The position numbers were made by a program, and so were the translations under genes. Below, piece by piece: positions 12,001-22,984 of a DNA stretch of 64,000 bases (positions are counted from its first letter, which is position 1; the number at the start of each line of letters is the position of its first letter). This DNA comes from Anthoceros angustus. Its lineage: Eukaryota; Streptophyta; Anthocerotopsida; Anthocerotales; Anthocerotaceae. The notes below the pieces were generated by a model. That model made no database searches, was not told the origin of the DNA, and was given only the letters and a program-made list of their open reading frames with translations. Location: the NCBI GenBank assembly GCA_010909165.1, contig MU008224.1:59444-123443 (forward strand), given 5' to 3'.

Positions 12001-13320
12001 CACTAGTTTTGATCCTTTTCTTGTCGCTATCAGCATCCTTTCTCGACTACCTCATATTGAAAAGCTGCCACTTAAGAAGAGCATCCGTCAATATTAGCAC
12101 ATGTCCGTGAAGGGCATTAGGAAGTGTGTTGAGACTACACATCACATGTTCCTAGAGAATGCACAAGTCATATTCGTGCACTTTTGTACATCAAAGACAA
12201 TTCATTGAATTAGATCCCCATAGTTTTGACAATGGTTTGTACATTTGCAGAAATTATTTATAAAAGCATAATATATAATGGGTCAAATTATAGCAGTTTG
12301 AATTTTGGGGAAAATATTTACGCTTAGAAATGATTTACAACAACAAAATTTACAATAGTTTACATTATTTACAACAGTTTGAATTTGTGGGATAAAATAC
12401 TTATAAAGGCTTATTCACAACAATAATGGGTTAAATTATTTACAATGGTTTGAATTTGGGGGTAATATTTAGGGTGCAAGCATGGTTTGGTGCTCGCTTT
12501 AGTTAGAAACGGGTGAAACACTATTATTTTGTCCTCACGCAATGTCTGCAATTATAAAAAATTCATTTCTTTTCCAACTTGATTTTTTTTACGGGTTACA
12601 ATAATATCTATTTTTATCTATGATTAAAATTTAACAAAGAATAATAGATTAAAATGTCCTTAAACTATTCAACTTGAAAAACAACAATGTCCCCACAAGG
12701 CGCTTTTGCCACTTTATTTCACGAACCTGGCGGGCAGGCTCGCCCATCTGTGGCTAATCTTGCAGTTAGAAATCCGGCTCGGTTATGGTCAACATAGAAT
12801 ATCATTTTTTCAAAGCGGGATGCGTTACGTGCATACCGCCCACTAGCAAATGACCTAGGTACTCTTGAACTCAACTTGAAATATGTAGGCTAGGCAATAA
12901 ACGTGACAGGCTTCAGTTCTACAACAAGACGTGGTGGAAGGAGCGGATCGAGTTCGGACGGTGCTATAAGTTGCAAGTTTGCGGGCGTTGGGATGGTGGA
13001 TAGAGCGGGTGATGTTTTTGGATGGTGCTATGGCTCGATCACCGTCCCATCAATGGAGTCGATGAGCGGTAAAGCGTCGTCGGTCACGGCAGCGGTGGCA
13101 CCAGTGAAGGTGCTTCACGTGGTGTCCAGGGTGTGGGAGGAAGAAGGGTAGGGAGGAATCTTGGGATTGAACAAGTGCAGATGTCAAACGAGGAGACACG
13201 TCCTCCAGAAGCGCCAAGGAGAGTAGGAGAGGATGCTCCTTCAGGGAGAATTGAAGGAGAGGGCGTCAAAACATCAATAGTCCATGTACAGAAGCATAGA
13301 GAGCGGCAACGGGCTCTTGC
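9000..13320. repeat. Mosaic of repeat fragments, with transposase pieces on the minus strand
   Basis: Three kinds of block alternate: the AT-rich block (9000-9350, 9448-9890, 10226-10410), the 7050-9000-type block (10410-11425, 12145-13320) and transposase coding pieces (9350-9447, 9890-10225, 11424-12110). Block changes fall at short words shared by both partners, for example cgtcaatat at about 10229 and cgagcaatg at about 9447. The coding piece at 11424-11956 (-) is the best copy of the transposase core: it reads CWSDGAASRFKACCP, then FARYPS-like sequence and FFESGHRKGEHDGAGA, preceded by FAQNYAFGVQNEFQSMHW. Confidence 0.55.
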
Positions 13321-15770
13321 AGCTTGTTCTGGTATTAGGAAATGCTCGGTACGTCGTAAGAAACAAGTGGCTCGTACACTAGCCAATCAGTTTTTATGCC
13401 TTACTAGTGCATATACGGCAGAATGTCTGGTTCGTCACCTACCTCTTCTCAAGTTGTATCAGCCAGGAGCTACAAAGGATGCAAAAGAGATCCAACTGGG
13501 AGCATTGTTGTTGAAGAATGTGCTGCAATTGTGTGAGGTCATTCATGTCACAACCATACATGCCGTGCATTTGCTTGGATCCAAGAATGGAGTCATAACC
13601 AAATTTGTTTCGGTGGTTTACCTCTGTCTTTTCAATGAGTCAAAAACTTCTGTGAACAACATGATCAACACTTGCATAAGAGTTGGGTGCACCAGCAGAG
13701 ATGTTTTGCTGTAGGTACTCCACCACATCTGCAGCATTTTCCATTCTGCCAGCAGTAGGGGATGACTCTGCAGCTCGAAGAGCATGCTTCAAGATGGCAC
13801 CAGCACCATCGTGCTCCCCCTTCCTGTGGCCACTTTCGAAAAAAGACCAAAGAATGTTACACCCACTTGTAATGCTAGGATACCGAGCAATGAAGTAGTT
13901 AGGGCAACACGCTTTGAATCGGTGCCCCATCTGACCAGCACAAGTGTTCTCGAGGTTGAGGGAATCCCATATCCTGCATCCACTACCACTGTTTTTAGCG
14001 AGTAGCACAAATAAGTGTCATGGACCATGTCGTCGCTAATATAAAAGTGATAGTCTTCTCAATTGATGCGCCAGGGTCCTCTGCATCAACAGGGCCATTG
14101 CCCTTGTAAAAAACCAACACCAAAATAATAGCTCGTGGATTACGCGGTGCATGGATTGAAACTCATTCTGGACCCCAAATGCATAATTCTGAGCAAAATC
14201 CATCAATGAAACCACAACACCCTGTGGGAACCATTCGAGACAATATCTAAACTCTATCCCCAGCCAACGCTGGATGTAATCATGAAATGCAAACTCCTTC
14301 AGCCTTACCTTCAGTTAGTAGACAAACACAAAAGGATGTGTTTCTCTCGACACTAGTTTGATCCTTTTCTTGTCGTTGCTATCAGCATCCTTTCTGACTA
14401 CCTCATATTGAAAACAGTGCCACTTAAGAAGAGCATCTGCCTGAATATTAGCACATGTCTGTGAAGGGCATTAGGGAAGTGTGTTGAGACTACACCTGTC
14501 ACATGTTCCTAGCAAGCATGCCAGGGAATGCCAGGGAGCATCCTCACCCTTTGCACAAAGAACACGCTCACATAGCATCCGGACTGAAGCCAAATAAGTG
14601 GAGGCAGTGTTACAAGTAAGCGCTTCTGAGCCGAAAGGATGAGCACACATCAAACATGAACAATGACACTGGCCACGGGGGTGAACTCTAGAGACTGTGT
14701 CCTAGAGGTTATCGAAGGCATCTTTAAGGAATGCCATTTCCACATGGTACCGACAGCAGCGGAGAGTGCATTCTTGCAAGCTCTTAACAAAGAACGGCTT
14801 TCAATTTCTTGAATGACCGTTACCAGACTTGTATTTCTGGGTGTTCTTGACAAAAGCGAAGGTAGAACTCCGTCTGCACAGGCCACATAAGCCCAAACTA
14901 ATTAGCCTCAGAAACCTTGCCGGTGAAAGCAAATAGCACCCACCAATGGAGGCCACATGGACTCGCCTGATCACATGTGTGCATATAAGAATGGGGTCAA
15001 ACATGCAAGCCAAGTGACTATGTGACATAAATGCAAAGCACAACAATAGCACTGACATGTAACACACCCAGGTCCAGCTATCTCTGTTTGGCAGTATAGC
15101 AGGGTCATCGCCTAAAGTGCCCAATAGGAAGTCATCCCACGGTTCTATAAGGAAGGAAAACACAAACAAATTAGAAACAGCCAAGACACGTCCTTGAGAA
15201 CAACAACAACCTTCACACAAAACTCGAAACCTAGCAAGCCAGACTTCCACATTACGTACTTGAGAACAGCAACAGCCTATAGACAACACTTGAAACTCAG
15301 TAAGTCAGACTTCCATGTTACGTACCTGAGAACAATAGCAGCCTTCACACCAAACTTGAAACCCAGCAAGCTAAACTTCCACTTCACTGTAAACGGGAAG
15401 AACCAATTGCAGATTGCTACACGTACCTGTGACATGTCCAAAAAGTGCATGATGTGTTTGATGAAAGTTTTCGGTGCTGTTCGCAACCACTTAGTATCTT
15501 TTGTGTTCAACGAAGGATGTGAAGGTGATTCCCAAAAGTGGACGATGCTGGATTTGACATGCGGCGAAAGGATGTCAGATCTTGATTTCCTTCTATCACC
15601 CAACCAAGATCCCTCACCAGAGACATGCCCTTCCCGCCTTGTGCTTAGGGCTTGATGGATCTGCCTCCTGCTCACTCCAATACGCTGCGAAACCGTAGCA
15701 ACAAGGTGGTTGTCTTGGATATCTTGTGATAAAATGACGTTGAGAAGTGTGTTGAGACTACACATCACAT
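13316..15770 (-). pseudogene. Broken transposase gene (WSDG / FAQNY / GHxKGxHDGAGA type)
   Basis: Read on the minus strand, pieces of one protein follow in order but in several frames. 15445-15740: DNA-binding-like N-terminus (VSQRIGVSRRQIHQALS, then HVKSSIVHFWESPSHPSLN). 14505-14600: a Cys-containing piece (LLCERVLCAKGEDAPWH). 14150-14295: WLGIEFRYCLEWFPQGVVVS followed by FAQNYAFGVQNE. 13640-14008: RFKACCPNYFIARYPSIT and FFESGHRKGEHDGAGAILKH, then NAADVVEYLQQNI. I recognise this motif order from uncharacterised transposon proteins seen in bryophytes, lycophytes and some invertebrates; I do not have a superfamily name for it. The Asp-containing WSDG motif is intact in the partial copy at 11560-11600 but lost here by a 5-base gap. 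Whether the breaks are biological or sequencing error is open (see findings). Confidence 0.6.
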
Positions 15771-16990
15771 GTTCCTAGCAAGCATGCTGTGGAATGCCGA
15801 GCATCCTCACCCTTTGCACAAAGAACACGCTCACATAGCATCCGGAGCCAAATAAGTGGAGGCAGTGTTACAAGTAAGCGCTTGGCCGATGATGAGCACA
15901 CATCAAACATGAACAATGACATCACACGGGGTGAACTCTAGAGACTGTGTCCTAGAGGTTATCGAAGGCATCTTTAAGGAATGCCATTTCCACATGGTAC
16001 CAAGCAGAGAGTGCATTCTTGCAAGCTCTTAACAAAGAACGGCTTTCAATTTCTTGAATGACCGTTACCAGACTTGTATTTCGGTGTTCTTGACAAAGCG
16101 AAGGTAGAACTCCGTCTGCAGCCACATAAGCCCAAACTAATTAGCCTCGAAACCTTGCGGTGAAAGCAAATAGCACCCACCAATGGAGGCCACATGGACT
16201 CGCGATCACATGTGTGCATATAAGAATGGGGTCAAACATGCAAGCCAAGTGACTATGTGACATAAATGCAAAGCACAACAATAGCAATCGACATGTAACA
16301 CACCAGTCCTATCTCTGCTTGGCGATAGCGGTCATCGCCTAAAGTGCCCAATAGGAAGTCATCCCACGGTTCTATAAGGAAGGAAAACACAAACAAATTA
16401 GAAACAGCCAAGACACGTCCTTGAGAACAACAACAACCTTCACAAAACTCGAAACCTAGCCGGACTTCCACATTACGTGCATTTGAGAACAAAGACCTAT
16501 AGACAACACTTGAAACTCGATGAAGTCGACTTCCATGTTACGTGAGAACAATAGCAGCCTTCACACCAAACTTGAAACCCAAGAACTTCCACTTCACGTA
16601 ACGGAAGAACCAATTGCATTGCTACGTGCACGACATGTCCAAAAGTGCATGATGTGTTTGATGAAAGTTTTCGGTGCTGTTCGCAACCACTTAGTATCTT
16701 TTGTGTTCAACGAAGGATGTGAAGGTGATTCCCAAAAGTGGACGATGCTGGATTTGACATGCGGCGAAAGGATGTCAGATCTTGATTTCCTTCTATCACC
16801 CAACCAAGATCCCTCACCAGAGACATGCCCTTCCCGCCTTGTGCTTAGGGCTTGATGGATCTGCCTCCTGCTCACTCCAATACGCTGCGAAACCGTAGCA
16901 ACAAGGTGGTTGTCTTGGATATCTTGTGATAAAATGACGTTGAACAGTGTGTTCCTTGCTCGCAAATGGTCACCAACATGAATTGCCTTC
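15737..16990 (-). repeat. Second, error-rich copy of the transposase 5' half
   Basis: This segment repeats 14470-15770 in direct orientation. The first 900 bp differ by many 1-6-base losses at CTG/CAG/CCG words and homopolymers. From about 16640 to 16940 the copies become essentially identical (HTH-like N-terminal coding piece on the minus strand). Such an abrupt change in identity inside one copy is unusual for ordinary duplication. Confidence 0.65.
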
Positions 16991-18723
16991 AAGTTTGTGC
17001 AAGCCTCAATTCCTGAATGAAGCTATGGCCTCTTTTGTTCAATCAAGTTATCTTTGTGTTGAATCCTCTCCTAGGTTTGTTCATAGGAAAAGGTGTCCGG
17101 CGTATTAGCTGAGAGGTACGAAGATGGTCTTCTGGCATCCAGCTAGAGGAGCTTCTGGACGAAGGTTGGAGGACGGGGATAGCAATGGTCTGCACGGTAT
17201 ATGTGCAGCCCTTGGGCAGTGGGTTGCCACTAGACTACGATCCCAAGCTTGTTTAGTTGAGAATGATCATCATCTCGTAAGCCCTCATGTTTGAGGCAAT
17301 TTGACTAGTGGAGTCCTTGGGCAGTAGGTAGCAAGAGAGAGGCCGAACATCTATTGACTGTGTGTGTATGGCCTCGTGCTAACAACTCATGTTCAAAACC
17401 GTATGTCTTACATGTGTGAATGTATACCTAACAGGCCCTTGGTTTGGGTTCGTGTGAATCCACACTTAATGAAATATAATAAAATTTTCTTTTCTCTAAA
17501 CCATTCCGTCCACAAATATTTGAACACTACCCTAATGCAACCTATTTGTTTTATTTAGAGTAGAGGAGTTTAGGTAAAGCCGATTCGCCCGCAAGGATTA
17601 CGCTCCCGGTGGTACATGGAACGCCGGCACCCGAGATGGTGAAACCGAACGGTGCAGCGGACTGGTCTCGCTGTGGCATGAATGTAGGATCGCTAGGTGA
17701 TATGGGTCCCACATGCTTTGGGAAGGATGCTCAATCCCTTTGTCTGGATATATTTGTTCTTTTCTTAGTACCTACTTTGTGTGAGCAGTTTTAGCCCCAG
17801 TCGTACAGAACGGGGTCACCCCAGCAAGAACGGGAAGGACAGGACGAGGAATGAACAAAACGGACAAAAAGATCAAGCCTCCTACGGAACACCGTGCGCG
17901 GAACGACCGGTCGTGGGCGGCAAGGACGGCACATACCATACCGTTCGTTGCATCGCTGGACCGCCCCTGAAGTTCGCGGCCAGAATAGTTGCACTTTCCT
18001 TTCCTGGCCGAAGCGTAGCTGCCGCCACTGGCCGGTTCCCGTTCCGGAATCCGGATCCCCCTATTCCCAGCCGCGGCTGGCGCGAGGATATAAGGCTGGC
18101 GTGAGATGAGCATGGATGATGGGAGTTCGTCCCGCCGCTCTTCGTCTTCGCTCCCGCGCGCCTCGAATGCTGAAGGTGGCCGGGCTATTCCGCCTCCCGC
18201 CGACTCGTGTCCTGCATTCCGCGGCCTCTCCGCTCGCCGGTCCCTGCCCCTGCAGCCCCAGTCCCAACCCCAGCTCTCCGCCCTCCCGTAGGGAACCCCA
18301 GCTACGCAATTGCCTTCCGCCCCCTCAATCCTGCCCTTCTTGAGGCCCGCACAATTGGCCTAGATCGTGAATTGCGGTAGGTGGCGGAGGCAATTACGGC
18401 TTGTGGCGGAATTGCCGCAATTACGGTTCTTCCTGGTACATACGCTTGTCTCACGCTTGGGCTCCGGCTCCTTTGTGGAATGCTCGCAGGCTGTGCTTGT
18501 CTGGATGTTGGACCGATATGGTCTGCGGTTGATTATTTGGAGCTCATGACGATTGTCCTTCTGCTGCTCTCCCTGCTTCTTTCAGGTTGCGAAACTGCCT
18601 GCGGCGCACCGCTTGCGATTCAAGCGGCAATTGGCGCATCAATTGGTCTTTGCGAGGGCGTGTTGAGTGCGTGTTGAGTGCGGTAGTGCAAGGGTGCTCG
18701 CGTCGGGCAACACGGGCAAAGAA
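16991..18723. other. Intergenic; GC-rich upstream region of the next gene
   Basis: No gene is recognised from 16991 to about 18100. From about 18200 to 18460 the sequence is C-rich and resembles 22550-22760, upstream of the paralogous gene (shared words such as acaattggcctagatcgtga / acaattgggctggatcttga). This is probably the duplicated promoter and 5' UTR of the gene starting at 18724. Confidence 0.4.
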
Positions 18724-20149
18724 ATGAGGCACAGGGCAGATTTTGATCCAAGCAGGGACCCCTGGGAGGCGCGTCAAGTCGGTAGGTGCCGTTTACTTTG
18801 CAAGCAAGCCTGGCACGTCGGCGCAAGCAGGCAGTGGAACAAGGCGCCGCTGGTTGCATGCAGTCTCATGTGATGCATGTGTGGTGATGGACACACTTGA
18901 CCTTTTTGCGCATGCAGGGGCGTCGGCTGTCGACTGGGATATTCCCTCCATCAGCTACCAGAGGGACACGTCCTATGATGACTTTGAAAACATAATGCAG
19001 TGGGATGATTCTGGGGCCCTGGAGGCGCTGGCTTTAGCAGAGACGAGACAGCGGGCTATGGACCAGGGTCTTCCTTGCCGTTCTTTTTTACCTAGGTCTG
19101 GTTTGTACCTTGCGCACATTGACTGGGAGCAGCGGGAGACATGGGATTTGCCGGATTCGGCTGATAGCTTAGCTGCCATGGAGGAAAAGCGGCGTAACAG
19201 CAATGGCGGGAGCAGCTACGGCAAGTGGAAGAACCAGGATGCTCGCCATCGTAGCAACGAGTTTCGTGCTTATGACCGAAGTCAGGAGTTTAAAACCGAG
19301 GGTCTCGTGCAGAGGTCACCTGTGCTATGGGGTGATGCACCTCATGTTCCTACTGCTTGGGGTGATGCACCTCATGTTCCTACTGCTTGGGGTGATGCAC
19401 CTCATGTTCCTACTGCTTGGGGTGATGCACCTCATGTTCCTACTGCTTGGGGTGATGCACCTCATGTTCCTACTGGGTGGGGTGATGCACCTCCTGTTCC
19501 TACTGGTTGGGGTGATGGACCTCCTGTTCCTACTGGTTGGGGTGATGCTCCTTCTGTTCCTTCTGGTTGGGGTGATGCACCTATTGTTCCTACTGGTTGG
19601 GGTGATGTTCCAGTGGAGAAATCCCCACCTCCTAGTACCGCTGGAGGCTGGACAGATGGTAGTTCTCAAGGCTTACCAGGTGGGTGGTGCATTGTTCATC
19701 CTTCTGGCAACAAAATTGTGCTGCTTCCCACCCCATATGCATGTCTGTTGCTGTCTGGTTGGCTGATGGTGTTGATTGTATCTGTGCTTGCACCCGTGTC
19801 TGCTCAGCTCTTGGATTCGTAAGTGAGTTCGATGCCACCGCTGATTGTGGTTGATACTGAGCAGAGGGTGAACTAGTAGCATTGGTTGTTATGGTCCTTC
19901 TGTTGCATAGGTTGGTTGCCGACGTTAACATGTTTATACATTCCAGGTGGTTGCAGATATGAAGCTCCACACTCCAGCTGGGGAGGGAAATGTGATGTGG
20001 ATCAGCGGAGGAGTAGACAAAAGACTGTTAGGGATAGTGGCAACGATGTTAGGGATCGGGGGAATGCGAAACCTCGTTCTTGTAATGTCTGGAAGCAGAA
20101 GTGGCAGCCTGTCGCCAATTTCAGTCATGGTCGAGGAGTTCACTCCTAA
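18724..20149 (+). CDS. Unknown protein with ten WG repeats (Argonaute-hook-like), 3 exons, 340 aa
   Basis: Exons 18724-18781, 18918-19679 and 19947-20149; GT-AG introns with phases 1 and 1. The same structure is seen in the paralogue at 22985, which supports it. The N-terminal part (to about residue 110) holds a conserved acidic region: DWDIPS, then QWDDSGALEALALAETRQRA, a Gly-Leu-Pro turn and YLAHIDWEQRETWDLPD. Residues about 155-254 are ten 10-residue units of the form (L/A/G)WGDxPxVPT, followed by GGW and GGWC. WG/GW-rich disordered arrays flanked by acidic and Pro residues are the known Argonaute-binding platform (AGO hook) in plant RNA-silencing proteins such as NRPE1 and SPT5L; a link here is inference from pattern only. 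The C-terminal exon is basic (DQRRSRQKT, NVWKQKWQPVANFS). I recognise no named domain. The start is the only ATG in exon 1 giving the right phase. Confidence 0.6.
19321..19620 (+). repeat. 30-bp minisatellite x10 coding WG units
   Basis: Ten direct 30-bp units (ggggtgatgcacctcatgtt...) in frame with exon 2 of the gene at 18724-20149. The first five units are nearly identical and the last five diverge while keeping WG-D-P. This gradient suggests recent expansion at the 5' side. Confidence 0.95.
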
Positions 20150-22984
20150 TCTGAGCTGGCGATGATATGGTTGTGAACTGCTTATGTTACGGGAGGGGCT
20201 TTGCTCAGCATCAGCATCAGTATCACTTGATCTCAGTATTGCTATTTTTCGTATACAATCACAGCCGGACGGTCTATTACTGGCAAACAGCGTTGCAGAG
20301 GAGGGTACAATGGTGTGCAGTCAAGGTTTGGGGAGGTATATTTCGGGCAACATCAAGGCTTTCTAATTGTCATCTACGAGCACATCGAGCCTATCCTACT
20401 ACATAGTACTGTGGCAAACAGCGTTTTAGAGGAAGCTACTGTGGTGTGCATTCATTATATACGCAAAGGAGGTACACAGGATTCCTGGGGTCATATTAGC
20501 TGGTGTAGACCTGTGAACTACTGATTAAGTACTGTGATGAAGTACTGATTAGTGTGGAGTTGCGATAAACGACGATGAGGTTGGGACTGATTAACCCCAG
20601 TGTGTCGAATCGACTCAATTTCAGTCTTGCAGCACACATTTTGGGCCATCTTTTTTTTGTCCTGCCGATTCTGGAGTTGGGACTTCTGAGCAGACTTTGC
20701 CGTGATCTTTTCCCGCATGCTCAACTTTGCAGAAGAAATAGGTTTATGAATTGTCCTATGCAACATACCCAGATCAAAGATATTCCAAAAAGCTCTTGGC
20801 CCACGGTGGTTCTCTCTCTGGTGAGACTTTATCTGGTAACTAAAACGCCAGCATCTATATTTACTCTCGGGCCCCGTGCTCCCCTTGCTTAAACCTGTCC
20901 ACCATTCTCCTCCCGGGCGTGGGCAGTCGGTAGGCCGCTTGCAACCTTTCTCCTCCCCGGGCATGGGCAGTCCCGGTATTGGTAGTCGGCAGTAAGCGAT
21001 GCGGAATGGGGTCCGGCATTGGCGGGCCTGCGTCTCAATCTCCGACGAAATAATGATTCGCGCGTGTAACATCCTCTGTGTCCCGTGTCCTGCCCATAGC
21101 GACTTAATGCGCACTCTCGTTGAGTAGGCACACAGGAGAGACATATGATATTATATCTTCCTCAATCCGATTGGCATTCCAGGGTATTCTTTACCGTGCC
21201 CCCCCTCTCGCAACCGTGCGTGGGTCTTACAACCCGGCGCGGTTTCAACTTTTCAGATGATGTGGCGAGGAGGGTTGGGGGGAGGAGATGAGCGGGGAGC
21301 TATGGCATTATCAATCCAGAGAGCACCCAGACAGCCAGTCCGAGACTGGTGACCATTCTGGATTAAATAAATTTGAGGCCAGATACAGCTTGCTCTTTCA
21401 ACCCGGGACAAGTTGTATGCCAGCGTTTCAACCCCGGACAAGGTGTGTGGCGGGCACACACGCGGGGAGCCAATAGTTGAGTCTTCTCACGACAATCCAC
21501 ATGTGCCTGTCGTAAACGGAGGGAGGCCAGGATGCGTTTTTTCGCTTGAAGCGGGTGACCTCGCTTGTGTTTTGTTGAAGTCTCAATAAGGCTGATTTTG
21601 ATATGTAATTTGAATCCGGTGTGGATTGAAGGCCGTAGGTGACCTCTGTTTTGTTAAAGCCTCAATGAGACTGATTTCGATATGTGATGTGAATCTGGTG
21701 TGGATTGAAGGCCGTAGGGCCTGGTTTTTAGTCTATGAGGCTCTCACCGGGCTGGGCCAGGCTCATAGATTGCATGCTGAGAATTGCAAGCAGGGCAGAC
21801 CGGGGTACTCACGGCCCTAAGACAACTCAGCTCAAGAACGGGAGCTCATCCTCGCCTTATGCACAAGTCGCCTTGCAAAGGCGATTACATAAAGGTTGAA
21901 CGCGATAGCCAGGGCTATCATCCCATACCAAGAACATCAATTTTGAGCCAACCTTCTTAATACTACAAACCTTAAAGATAGGGATTCAATTATTGGCAAA
22001 ATTTATTAGCGTCTGATAAGAAGAGTATCAAGAGTTATGCTTGATAAAGTCATTAGCAATCACCCAACTCATCCTAGTTCAGACCAAGGGGACAACAAAA
22101 TATAACAAGTAAGGAATTATCTTTTTAAAAATGTTTAATAAGGATTTATTCTATATATTTAAAAAATTTAATATTCTTAAATGTATTCAAAAGTCAACCG
22201 TGGGTTTGGGTTTGAGCGGTCATGGGCGTTAGAAGACGATCCGAGTCGTGAAAGGGAAGGCGTGAGGCCATCATGACAGGCTGTTGCGATTTATAACAGC
22301 GCCACTGCTGGAAGCATGAAGGTTCAGAGGCCAATAGGACAAATCCACAAGCCAGCCAGCGCCAGGGGGTAACGCTGGCGCGAGGATGTGCAAGAGAAGC
22401 GGAGCCAAGCTAATCCAAGCGAAGGGAAGCAGCAACGGGAACAATTACACAGGGGAGGCGGATGGGCAAAGGATTGCCCGAGGAGGAAAGAATCCGCAAG
22501 TGAACTCTAGCCGTCGCACGTATCTATCCCGATCCACCACAGTTTCGTTTCCTGGCTGCTCGCGCTCGCCGGTTCCAGTCAGCTGACCGCCCTCCGGCTG
22601 GCTCCCCGACCCACAGAATTGCCTCAATCCTTCACTTATTGCCTACAGCACAATTGGGCTGGATCTTGAATACGGCAGTTGGCCTGGCGCGCATTTCCTG
22701 CCTGGTTGCCGCAAGTGGAATTGGCGAAATTGCGCTTCCTCCTGGTACATTTCCTCTTAGCACTGTGGATTCGGAATCCGCCTCACGCGTGCTCTTCTTG
22801 TTTGCATCATTCATGCTAGCCCGATTTTGGCTCTTCTTGCCGAAGGCTGTTTGCAGCTCAGGTGTGTTGACGTTTTTGATTCGTCTTTGCTTGCTCTTGG
22901 CATGTGAATTGTGGAAAAGGTTCCGTTGGCGTGTTGAGTGTGGTACTGAAAGAGAAGTGTGTGTCGAGCAGAAAGGGCAGCAAA
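20150..22984. other. Intergenic, one small tandem duplication
   Basis: An approximately 83-bp unit (gtgacctc...ggattgaaggccgtag) is present twice at about 21555-21638 and 21639-21718. A 208-codon open frame at 20518-21144 (-) has no recognisable motif and is not called. From about 22550 the sequence resembles the upstream region of the paralogous gene at 18724. An AT-rich stretch lies at 22080-22190. Confidence 0.4.

Noticed and set aside
13133-13714. 193-codon plus-strand frame
   Set aside because: It crosses from the repeat block into the antisense of the transposase and has no motifs; a fortuitous frame.
19203-19766. Alternate frames over the WG array (MHLMFLLLGV and RNMRCITPSS repeats)
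   Set aside because: Out-of-frame readings of the 30-bp repeat; the WG frame is the one that splices in phase and matches the paralogue's domain.
20518-21144. 208-codon minus-strand frame
   Set aside because: No motif, no splice-supported extension and no paralogue; could be chance.
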